A stretch of DNA of 38,738 nt, taken from NCBI RefSeq assembly GCF_001429545.1, contig NZ_LMSP01000001.1, forward strand, positions 376,450 through 415,187. Reading direction: 5' to 3'. A program made the position numbers and the translations under genes. Positions 1-7,394 of the stretch are shown in pieces. Origin of the DNA: Paenibacillus sp. Soil787. GTDB lineage: Bacteria; Bacillota; Bacilli; Paenibacillales; NBRC-103111. The notes below the pieces were generated by a model. It searched no databases, was not told the origin of the DNA, and worked only from the letters and a program-made list of their open reading frames with translations. How positions within the stretch are numbered: position 1 is the stretch's first letter; each line of letters opens with the position of its first letter.

Positions 1-314
1 GCACAGTCCCAGTGAAATTCCAGCTAACGGACGCTTTAAATCAATACGTATCCAATTTAAGTGCATCAATAAAAGTCACATACTTGTCAGCTGATGTAAA
101 TGGAACAGATATTGAAGATGTGATTTCGACTGACGCTTCCACAGGGACGCTTTTCCGTTATGATAATACAGCTAATCAATATATCTTTAATTTGAACACC
201 AAAAATCTGGAAGCTGGGAAATATCAAGTTGAAGTTGTATTGCCTTCAACCTATACACTTGTTTCAACAACTCCTCTTAAAATTACATTCGGTTTGAGAT
301 CTAAAATAGGATGA
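1..314 (+). CDS. C-terminal end of a secreted PxKF-domain protein (5' truncated)
   Basis: An open frame enters from the left edge (first whole codon at base 3) and stops at 314. It encodes about 103 residues with the PxKF-domain signature: TVPVKFQLTDA near the start, then TGTLFRYD, NQYIFNLNTKNL and a closing beta strand. This domain usually ends large secreted Bacillota enzymes and probably mediates surface or substrate contact. The first 90 bases equal the last 90 bases of the window, where the same domain is the unfinished C terminus of the second heparinase-like lyase, in the same reading frame. The piece is therefore either the real 3' end of that lyase (circular or wrapped assembly) or the end of a near-identical paralogue. 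The GTG at 12 is internal and not a real start. Confidence 0.85.
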   Translation, partial: TVPVKFQLTDALNQYVSNLSASIKVTYLSADVNGTDIEDVISTDASTGTLFRYDNTANQYIFNLNTKNLEAGKYQVEVVLPSTYTLVSTTPLKITFGLRSKIG

Positions 315-324
315 TTGCGGGTGG

Positions 325-372
325 CGGGCGATGGAGTTTGTGTGCATGATTCGCAAACTCCAGCCCGTTTTT
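325..372 (+). terminator. Rho-independent terminator after the PxKF gene
   Basis: An imperfect inverted repeat (arms about 325-342 and 352-367, GGAGTTTGTG pairing with CGCAAACTCC and CGGGC with GCCCG) is followed by TTTTT at 368-372. It lies just after the stop at 314 and before the regulator gene, so it closes the lyase transcript. Its arms closely resemble those of the hairpin at 9524-9567. Confidence 0.8.
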
Positions 373-543
373 CATTTTTATAAATGCCGATAACATATTG
401 GATGTCAGAGTCATTTCAATTTATAATGAAGCAATAAGATTTTCTGCGTTTAGCTCACTGATTCCCACGATTTCAGCCTTTGACATTTGAGGGAATGGTG
501 CCTGATCTTCATGGATTCATTCTAATAGATCGAGGTGTATCTA

Positions 544-1941
544 ATGCTCAAAGCCATTATCGTCGATGATGAAAAGCTCGTTCGAAAAGGAATCATTTCT
601 ATTTTTCCATGGGATAAATATGGGATTGAAGTTGTTGGAGAAGCGGGGAACGGCGAACTTGCTCTTGAAATTCTGCAGGAACATGCAGTAGATCTTATTT
701 TTGTTGATTTGACAATGCCTATTATGGGTGGTCTTGAATTGATGAAAATAATTGGAGAGCGCTTTCCCTACACTTGGATGGTTGTGCTTACCTGCCATCA
801 GGACTTTACCTATATTCAGGAAGCTCTGCGACTTGGTGCGATTGATTATATCATTAAGACACAGCTTGACCAAGAAATGATAGAGCATGCTCTTGAACGG
901 ATCACCAGCCGAATCATCAAGGAAAAGCAGAATCGAATTCCCGCTGAGAGCTGCGCAAGTAATGAATATGAGATTTGCGGTCACGTGCTCGTTGGCGAGG
1001 ACAAATCCGAACAGTTCCCTTTAGAATTTATAGAACCTGAATTGGTAATCAAAATAGACAATGGTGTGTGGTTCATCACTTCCATGAAACATAGCGATGC
1101 ATACGTTCAAGCCCAATCCTGTATATCCTGGCAAACGAATTCGATCTGGCTGGATGTAGAGGGAAGGAATCCGCAATCGACTCCGTTTTTCTATGATCGA
1201 CTTCGAGTCATAGTGCCATTCATTCAATTTTATCATTTCGAGCCCGGCCAAAAGATGGGAAAGCTTTCTTTGAAGACGATATCTGAGTTTCGGTTGAATT
1301 CTGATGAAGAGTGGCGTTTGGTGGAGGATCAGTGGCTCGATATGCGCTGGATCTATGACGATGAACATTTTGCCGTATTACTCAAAAAAATGGTACATGC
1401 AATGCCCGAGCCGAATAAAGTACACAACTTGATGAATGAATTAATGACGCCTTGGCTTGAAATTGTACAAAACGAACCAGACAGAAAGCGCTTACAAAAC
1501 AATGATCAATTTCTGCTTTGGACATTTTTGGTAGATTGGTTTAAGGAGACTCGAACAGCCATTCGGAATGAAATGAAGCAACATTCATATGGGGCGGAAA
1601 TCGTCGTAAATCTGGTGAAAGCGATTAGACATATCCAACAAACAACCGATTACTCTTTTAGCCGGGATGAATTGGCAGCCAAGTATTTAATGAGCGGGGG
1701 CTATTTCAGCCAAATCTTTAAAGAAACGGTGAGGAAGCCCTATGGCGAATATTTAAAAGAAATACGGCTGCGCAAGGCTGTCGATTATTTAAACGAAACG
1801 AATCTCCCTATTTATCAAATCGCCGAACAAACCGGTTTTCAGGATGAAAAATATTTCAGCAAACTATTTCGCGATCACTATGGGATCAATCCGAACGATT
1901 ATCGCAAACAACGAATCTCAAATAGCGGGGAAAAAGAATGA
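544..1941 (+). CDS. YesN-type response regulator (REC plus AraC HTH)
   Basis: A 465-residue regulator with an N-terminal receiver domain (about 1-120; acidic pocket D8/D9, predicted phospho-acceptor D55 in VDLTMP, K near residue 106) and a C-terminal AraC-type double helix-turn-helix (about 365-460, ending in the typical YFSKLFRDHYGINPNDYRK stretch). The middle has no clear domain. ATG 544 is chosen because GAGGTG at 532-537 is a ribosome site six bases before it; an in-frame GTG at 535 would overlap that site. The stop overlaps the start of the sensor kinase by four bases (ATGA), so the pair is translationally coupled. It probably activates the importer and DUF5054 gene downstream, perhaps through the 21-bp repeat at 3681-3720. 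Confidence 0.93.
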   Translation: MLKAIIVDDEKLVRKGIISIFPWDKYGIEVVGEAGNGELALEILQEHAVDLIFVDLTMPIMGGLELMKIIGERFPYTWMVVLTCHQDFTYIQEALRLGAIDYIIKTQLDQEMIEHALERITSRIIKEKQNRIPAESCASNEYEICGHVLVGEDKSEQFPLEFIEPELVIKIDNGVWFITSMKHSDAYVQAQSCISWQTNSIWLDVEGRNPQSTPFFYDRLRVIVPFIQFYHFEPGQKMGKLSLKTISEFRLNSDEEWRLVEDQWLDMRWIYDDEHFAVLLKKMVHAMPEPNKVHNLMNELMTPWLEIVQNEPDRKRLQNNDQFLLWTFLVDWFKETRTAIRNEMKQHSYGAEIVVNLVKAIRHIQQTTDYSFSRDELAAKYLMSGGYFSQIFKETVRKPYGEYLKEIRLRKAVDYLNETNLPIYQIAEQTGFQDEKYFSKLFRDHYGINPNDYRKQRISNSGEKE

Positions 1942-3701
1942 AGCGATTTAACCTTCTTACACCTACTTTAAAATCACGAATGATCATCATCTTATTGTTA
2001 AGTACATTGATCCCCTTATTCCTATTAGGTGCAGTTTCCGTAGTCTCTTTTAAAAATAGTACCAGCAAAAAAATTGAATCGGGTTTGTTCAATACATTGA
2101 AGCTGACCAGCTCTAGCCTTCAAAGCACGCTCAACAATATGGATTACGCTTCATTACAGCTTACGAATGAGGGCAGCGTGGGGCAAAAGTTGCTAAGTTA
2201 TATGTCGATGGACAGCAGTTATCAAAAATTAGAGCTTAGTCAGGCCATACAAAGTAATCTCAACCTGGTAAACTTTACGAACCCTGATCTGGGTATCATT
2301 TTGTACCGCTTGTCAAAAGAGAACGAAATTCCGTTTCAAAATTTGGTGATTCGCCCTGATGCAGATTTCTCAAATCTCCCCTTGCTTGCGAAGTGGAAAG
2401 GCGGCGTTTTTTCAGGTCCGCATCGCACACTATATCGATATGGGGATAACCAGGTTTTTTCGTTGCTAAGGCCGGTTTATAATCCGAACAACTTGGATGA
2501 AACGAATCAGGCTTACATTTATATCGAGACAAATCTTAAATTGTTCGAAAATATGTTGAACAAGCAGCAGTATGGAATGCCCGCATCCAATGTGCTGATC
2601 AATGATGAAGGTATCATTGTTTATAGCGATGCAGCGGAATCCTTTAAGCCGGGCATGCGGTTTGAAGTGGAACCATCACCAGTCTCGTTTAAGACAGTCA
2701 AAGCTAATACATATATTTTCGGACAGCGGAATGAACAAGGCTGGACTCTGCTCGCGGTCATCAATAAAAAGGATTATGAGAATGAGTTCTATTCATGGCT
2801 TGTGAGATTCACTTTAATCGTGTGCACAAGCTTGCTCATCAGCTTGATGTTTGCTTACATATTATGGGGAATGGTGTATCGTCCATTAAAGAGTGTGGGC
2901 AAGCAAATCGAGCTGCTAGCGGATGACCGCTTCGATTCAACTGTTGCTTATACGAACATAGCTGAATTTGATGCGCTGACGCGTAAATCATTTCAAATGA
3001 GAAATCGAATTCAAGAATTGATTACCGATGTTGAACAGCGTGAAACGAATAAGCGGAAGCTTGAAGTTGAAAAGCTGCTCTACCAGATTAATCCCCATTT
3101 CATTCACAATACACTAAATACGATTCAATGGCTGGCCAAAATGAACGGACAATCCGAAATCGACCGGCTTGTTTCCGTTTTCACACTTGTACTTAACTAC
3201 AACCTTGGGAAAAAGGGGGAAATCGTGCCGCTCAAAGTTGAACTTGAAGCCTTACAAGACTATGTAACCTTACAGAGGATTCGTTATGATTATGATTTTC
3301 AAGTATTGTCCGAGATTGATGAAGGCTTGCAGGGCATCGAAATTCCACGATTTATCCTTCAACCCATTGTGGAGAATGCGATTTATCATGGTCTTCATGA
3401 TGAAACCGGTAAGATCACAGTCAGCATCCGAAGGAGCGACAAGCATACCATGCAAGTTGAAGTTAAGGATAATGGGAGAGGAATGACCACGGAAGAAATT
3501 TCAAGAGTGATGATGGAAGAGAAAAATCCATTAAAGGAATCAGGATTAGGTATCGGTCTCGACTATGTCAAACGAATGATGCAAACGTATTACGGTGATC
3601 ATAGCAGTTTTACTATTGAAAGCTTGAAAGGACATGGTACCGTTGTAACATTAACCATTCCACTACGAAAGCCGAAGTATGAAAATGGTCAGAACGAGTA
3701 G
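1938..3701 (+). CDS. YesM-type membrane sensor histidine kinase
   Basis: A 587-residue kinase with one N-terminal transmembrane segment (about 15-37), an extracytoplasmic sensor region of about 250 residues, a second transmembrane segment (about 290-313) and a HAMP-like linker. The His_kinase/LytS-type phospho-acceptor motif is QINPHFIHNTL with predicted H387, and the HATPase domain shows N-box ENAIYHG, G1 VKDNGRGM and G2 GIGLDYV. This is the standard partner of a YesN regulator and the four-base overlap confirms coupling. The ligand is presumably an oligosaccharide, possibly sensed through the binding protein encoded next; that is inference. The last codons contain the first half of a tandem repeat that may be the partner regulator's operator. 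Confidence 0.93.
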   Translation: MKRFNLLTPTLKSRMIIILLLSTLIPLFLLGAVSVVSFKNSTSKKIESGLFNTLKLTSSSLQSTLNNMDYASLQLTNEGSVGQKLLSYMSMDSSYQKLELSQAIQSNLNLVNFTNPDLGIILYRLSKENEIPFQNLVIRPDADFSNLPLLAKWKGGVFSGPHRTLYRYGDNQVFSLLRPVYNPNNLDETNQAYIYIETNLKLFENMLNKQQYGMPASNVLINDEGIIVYSDAAESFKPGMRFEVEPSPVSFKTVKANTYIFGQRNEQGWTLLAVINKKDYENEFYSWLVRFTLIVCTSLLISLMFAYILWGMVYRPLKSVGKQIELLADDRFDSTVAYTNIAEFDALTRKSFQMRNRIQELITDVEQRETNKRKLEVEKLLYQINPHFIHNTLNTIQWLAKMNGQSEIDRLVSVFTLVLNYNLGKKGEIVPLKVELEALQDYVTLQRIRYDYDFQVLSEIDEGLQGIEIPRFILQPIVENAIYHGLHDETGKITVSIRRSDKHTMQVEVKDNGRGMTTEEISRVMMEEKNPLKESGLGIGLDYVKRMMQTYYGDHSSFTIESLKGHGTVVTLTIPLRKPKYENGQNE

Positions 3702-3735
3702 GAAAACGGTCGAAACGATTCCATTGTTTTATTAA
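3681..3735 (+). promoter_or_regulatory. Tandem 21-bp repeat, candidate YesN operator and promoter
   Basis: Two direct repeats with consensus GAAAAYGGTCRRAACGAKT start at 3681 and 3702, exactly 21 bp apart (two helical turns). AraC-family dimers commonly bind direct repeats of this spacing. A TATTAA -10-like hexamer is at 3730-3735. The site overlaps the 3' end of the kinase gene and precedes the binding-protein gene. Binding by the regulator at 544 is inferred from position only. Confidence 0.5.
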
Positions 3736-3842
3736 AAAGACGAATTTCCACCTGAAAACACCACAATTCTCTCTCGGATCATTTCAGCTTACTGCTACTC
3801 TTAAGATGTAGTTCAGATTCATTCAGAGGGGGCAAAAGGAAG

Positions 3843-5504
3843 ATGTCAAAAAAATGGTCCATGTTAGCCCTGGCTTCGCTAATGATAGTTGTTAGCGCTT
3901 GCAGCCAGACAAAGAATGAGGTTGCGCCTTCTAGTTCGGCAGCGCCTGGCAGCAATGCTTCAACCACGCCTAGTGCAGCTTCAAAAGGTCCATATGTCAA
4001 GTACGATCAGCCTGTTACCCTCAATATCGCTAAAGCATACAACACCAAAGATTTAAAGCTTCCAAATGGCGATACAGTAGGAAACAATGAGTATCTTCGT
4101 TACGTGGAGAAAAAGCTTAATGTAAAGGTTAACTTAACTTGGCAAGTAGAGACCCCGGATGCTTATGCTCAAAAGATTGGCGTGTCGATCGCAGGCAATG
4201 ATTTACCAGACGCATTTATTGTAAACGAGCAGCAATTGAAGCAGCTTGCAGCAGCCAACCTCATTGAAGATCTTACAAAAGTGTATAATGACAATGCGAA
4301 TGATTATATCAAAGGGCTATATAAATCCTATGATAACCGCGTTCTGGGACGGGCGACGTTTAATGGAAAGCTGATGGCGCTTCCGAATACGAATATTGGT
4401 CAGCAATTTAACATTACATGGATTCGTCAGGATTGGTTAGACAAGTTTGGATTGAAAGCGCCTCAATCGCTCGACGATCTGGAAAACATCGCGAAAACAT
4501 TTGTTGATAAGAATGCTAGCGGAAAAGGGACGATTGGCTTTACAGGTATGCCGACGCTTGCAGGCTGGAATGCTAACAACGGCTTCGACCCGATTTTCGG
4601 TGCGATGAATGCCTACAAGGGCCAATGGCTTAAAGATGCTTCTGGCAAGGTCGTCTACAGCTCGACATTGCCTGAGATGAAGACAGCATTAGGTAAGCTG
4701 CATGATCTTTATGCTAAGGGTATTATTGACAAAGAATTTGCGCTCCGTAAAGATCCTAACGAAGTAATTGCCAACAACCAGGTAGGCATTGTTTTTGGTC
4801 CATGGTGGATTTCGTATTGGCCGCTGCCAGATTCCGTCAAGAATGATCCCGCGGCGGAATGGAAGCCGTTCCTTGCGCCACTTGATACGAAAGGTAAATT
4901 TAATACCGCAGATCAAGACCCGACAAGCAGTTTTCTTGTCGTTCGTAAAGGGTATGCGAATCCGGAGGCGGTTGTCAGAGCCCTGAATGTGGAATATGAC
5001 GGCATTAGACAGTTTGATCTGGGAGCGAAAGATATTTACAAGGATGTGCCAGGAGTTGGCGCGATGTGGGGGCTGTGGCCGTTTTCACTGCAAGTGGGTC
5101 CGGAAGACACGGTGTACCAAACTTCAGCGGAGCTTAAAAAGGCCGTTGATGCAAAAAATCCGGCTTCTTTAAATGCGGAACTAAAATCTTATTATGATCA
5201 TGTAATGCAAAATAAGGACAACCCGAAAAAAGATATAAACGCCTGGAGCGATGCAATGGCTAGAATGGATGGTTCTCAATTGATGGGGTCCGATAAAATC
5301 AGCATGGTCAGAAATGTATTTTTCGGAAAAACGAAATCCATGGATCAGAAGTTGGCTACTTTACAAAAACTTGAAAATGAAACCTTCCTGAAGATTATTA
5401 TGGGAGAAGCACCGCTGGATAGCTTTGATTCTTTCGTCTCTCAATGGAATAGCCTTGGCGGTAAGGATATCACTAACGAAGTTACACAAGAAATGAACCA
5501 CTAA
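3843..5504 (+). CDS. LplA-type sugar ABC importer solute-binding lipoprotein
   Basis: A 553-residue extracellular solute-binding protein. The N terminus is a lipoprotein signal with lipobox VSAC (C20), followed by a Ser/Thr/Ala/Pro-rich linker (about 25-48) and a long two-lobed family-1-like binding fold typical of the Lpl/Ytc group of Paenibacillus. AGAGGGGG lies upstream, with GGAAG next to ATG 3843. It is followed by two permease genes, so it delivers an oligosaccharide to that pair. The substrate cannot be read from sequence; the neighbouring DUF5054/GH38-like enzyme suggests a decorated or branched glycan. A hairpin follows the gene, which would let this transcript accumulate above the permease transcript. 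Confidence 0.92.
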   Translation: MSKKWSMLALASLMIVVSACSQTKNEVAPSSSAAPGSNASTTPSAASKGPYVKYDQPVTLNIAKAYNTKDLKLPNGDTVGNNEYLRYVEKKLNVKVNLTWQVETPDAYAQKIGVSIAGNDLPDAFIVNEQQLKQLAAANLIEDLTKVYNDNANDYIKGLYKSYDNRVLGRATFNGKLMALPNTNIGQQFNITWIRQDWLDKFGLKAPQSLDDLENIAKTFVDKNASGKGTIGFTGMPTLAGWNANNGFDPIFGAMNAYKGQWLKDASGKVVYSSTLPEMKTALGKLHDLYAKGIIDKEFALRKDPNEVIANNQVGIVFGPWWISYWPLPDSVKNDPAAEWKPFLAPLDTKGKFNTADQDPTSSFLVVRKGYANPEAVVRALNVEYDGIRQFDLGAKDIYKDVPGVGAMWGLWPFSLQVGPEDTVYQTSAELKKAVDAKNPASLNAELKSYYDHVMQNKDNPKKDINAWSDAMARMDGSQLMGSDKISMVRNVFFGKTKSMDQKLATLQKLENETFLKIIMGEAPLDSFDSFVSQWNSLGGKDITNEVTQEMNH

Positions 5505-5517
5505 AACATGAAGGTCA

Positions 5518-5553
5518 GGGGAGCGCCAGCCTTTCGCATGGCGCTTCTCCTTT
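5518..5553 (+). terminator. Intercistronic hairpin (attenuator or RNA-stabilising stem)
   Basis: AGCGCCA (5522-5528) pairs perfectly with TGGCGCT (5539-5545), extended by four further pairs including G-U, and followed by only TTT. It lies between the binding-protein stop and the permease ribosome site. Such stems usually raise binding-protein mRNA relative to permease mRNA; here it is more likely a partial terminator or 3' stabiliser than a full stop. Confidence 0.55.
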
Positions 5554-5579
5554 ATTCAGAATCGATTGGAGGTTTGGGT

Positions 5580-6470
5580 ATGAGGTCGAGCAAATGGCTC
5601 ATCACCTATCATTTAATGCTGCTACCGGGAATGGTCTTCCTCATCCTGTTCAGCCTGATCCCAATGTTTGGGGCCGTCATTGCGTTCCAAAATTTTATAC
5701 CAGGCATTCCGATATTCAAGCAAGAGTGGATCGGTCTCGATAATTTCAAGTTCATGCTTCAGATCCCGGACAGCCGAATTGTATTTCTAAACACCATTAT
5801 TATAGCTTCCATGAAAATAATAGCAGGGCTCATTGTGCCCGTTACCTTCGCGCTGATCTTAAATGAGGTTCGAACTCGATGGTTTAAGCGATGGGTGCAA
5901 ACGGTGGTGTATTTGCCGCATTTTATATCTTGGGTAATTTTGTCGGGGATTTTGACCACCATGCTTTCCTTAGACGGGATTATTAACCGAATTTTTGGCC
6001 TATTTGGTATTGATCCTATTCTTTTTTTGGCGAATAATAGTTGGTTTCGCTATATTATCGTCGGAAGTGACGTTTGGAAGGAATTTGGCTTCAGCGCTAT
6101 TGTGTATTTAGCGGCACTGGCCGGAATTAACCCCGCCTTGTATGAAGCGGCGGAAATAGATGGTGCCGGCAGGTTAAGCAAGCTGAGACATATAACGCTT
6201 CCCGGTATTATGTCAACGATCATTTTGTTATCTACGCTAAGCTTAGGAAATATCTTAAATGCTGGCTTCGACCAAGTGTTTAACTTATATAACCCGCTAG
6301 TTTACAGTTCCGGTGACATTATCGATACCTACGTTTACCGGGTGGGGCTCGTCAATTTTCAGTATGGCTTGGCGACTTCCGTCGGCTTACTGAAATCAGT
6401 CGTTGCTATCTTGTTGATCGCATTATCCTATAAGCTGGCGAGCAAATTTGCTAATTATCGAATCTTTTAG
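5580..6470 (+). CDS. LplB-type ABC sugar permease
   Basis: A 296-residue integral membrane protein with six predicted transmembrane segments and the binding-protein-dependent permease EAA loop (EAAEIDGAGRLSKLRHITLP, about residues 180-200) that docks the ATPase. ATG 5580 is chosen over the upstream in-frame ATG 5508 because TTGGAGG sits seven bases before it and the extra 24 residues would run through the hairpin. It pairs with the permease starting at 6487. No ATPase is encoded in the operon; a shared MsmX/UgpC-type ATPase encoded elsewhere is expected. Confidence 0.92.
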   Translation: MRSSKWLITYHLMLLPGMVFLILFSLIPMFGAVIAFQNFIPGIPIFKQEWIGLDNFKFMLQIPDSRIVFLNTIIIASMKIIAGLIVPVTFALILNEVRTRWFKRWVQTVVYLPHFISWVILSGILTTMLSLDGIINRIFGLFGIDPILFLANNSWFRYIIVGSDVWKEFGFSAIVYLAALAGINPALYEAAEIDGAGRLSKLRHITLPGIMSTIILLSTLSLGNILNAGFDQVFNLYNPLVYSSGDIIDTYVYRVGLVNFQYGLATSVGLLKSVVAILLIALSYKLASKFANYRIF

Positions 6471-6486
6471 GGGGGAGGAAATTTTT

Positions 6487-7380
6487 ATGGTTCAGTCTAG
6501 AACGTGGCTTAGCCGAAGCGCTGATTTTGGTAATTATTTGATATTGATTCTCATATTTTGCATGTCATTATTTCCACTATGGTATACGCTGGCTCTCTCC
6601 TTTAGCGATAAATCCGCGGCGAATGCAGGAATCGTGACCGTATGGCCGGTTGGATTCAATTGGTCCTCTTATCAGATCATCTTGCAAGATCATAAATTTT
6701 TTCAAGCTTTTCTTGTGTCAGTGAAGCGAGTTGCGATCGGCGGAGCGATCAACTTTATATTAACGGTCCTGATGGCATATCCATTGTCAAAAGAATCGAA
6801 CAGGTTTCCTGGGCGAAACATGTATATGTGGTTCTTGGTGTTTTGTATGCTTTTTTCAGGCGGGCTCATCCCTCTTTATATAACCGTAGCTGAGCTGCAT
6901 CTGCTGAATTCCATTTGGGCGCTAGTATTACCTGGGGCCGTACCGATATTTAACGTCATTCTGATTATGAATTTTTTCAGAAATTTACCTAAGGAGCTTT
7001 CGGAGGCGGCGGTTGTAGATGGAGCAGGACCCATTAATACGCTCTTACGAATTTTTATTCCGATATCGCTTCCTGCATTGGCAACAGTGACACTTTTTAG
7101 TATTGTCGGGCATTGGAACTCCTTTTTTGACGGATTAATTTTTATGAATAAGCCGGAAAACTATCCGCTTCAGACGTATATTCAACAGCTGGTGGTACGG
7201 ATCGATCCGCAATTACTAAGCTCTTTAACCACCGAAGAATTAATAAAACTATTTAAAGCTTCGGATAAAACGCTTAATTCCGCCAAGCTTATTGTGACGA
7301 TGCTCCCATTATTGGTGATCTATCCATTTTTGCAAAGATATTTTATTCACGGAATCGTGCTCGGATCTGTGAAAGAATGA
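6487..7380 (+). CDS. LplC/YtcP-type ABC sugar permease
   Basis: A 297-residue permease of the carbohydrate-uptake type, six predicted transmembrane segments, EAA loop EAAVVDGAGPINTLLRIFIP near residue 180, and the family ending YFIHGIVLGSVKE. The start is ATG 6487, seven bases after a very strong GGGGGGAGG site (6471-6479); the open frame reaches back to 6448 but that part overlaps the previous gene. The stop at 7380 nearly abuts the next gene, so the operon continues into the DUF5054 enzyme. Confidence 0.92.
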   Translation: MVQSRTWLSRSADFGNYLILILIFCMSLFPLWYTLALSFSDKSAANAGIVTVWPVGFNWSSYQIILQDHKFFQAFLVSVKRVAIGGAINFILTVLMAYPLSKESNRFPGRNMYMWFLVFCMLFSGGLIPLYITVAELHLLNSIWALVLPGAVPIFNVILIMNFFRNLPKELSEAAVVDGAGPINTLLRIFIPISLPALATVTLFSIVGHWNSFFDGLIFMNKPENYPLQTYIQQLVVRIDPQLLSSLTTEELIKLFKASDKTLNSAKLIVTMLPLLVIYPFLQRYFIHGIVLGSVKE

Positions 7381-7394
7381 AGGAAGGTCGAATT

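Noticed and set aside
5508..5579. N-terminal extension of the first permease from ATG 5508
   Set aside because: The segment encodes the intercistronic hairpin and the strong ribosome site before ATG 5580 explains the start.
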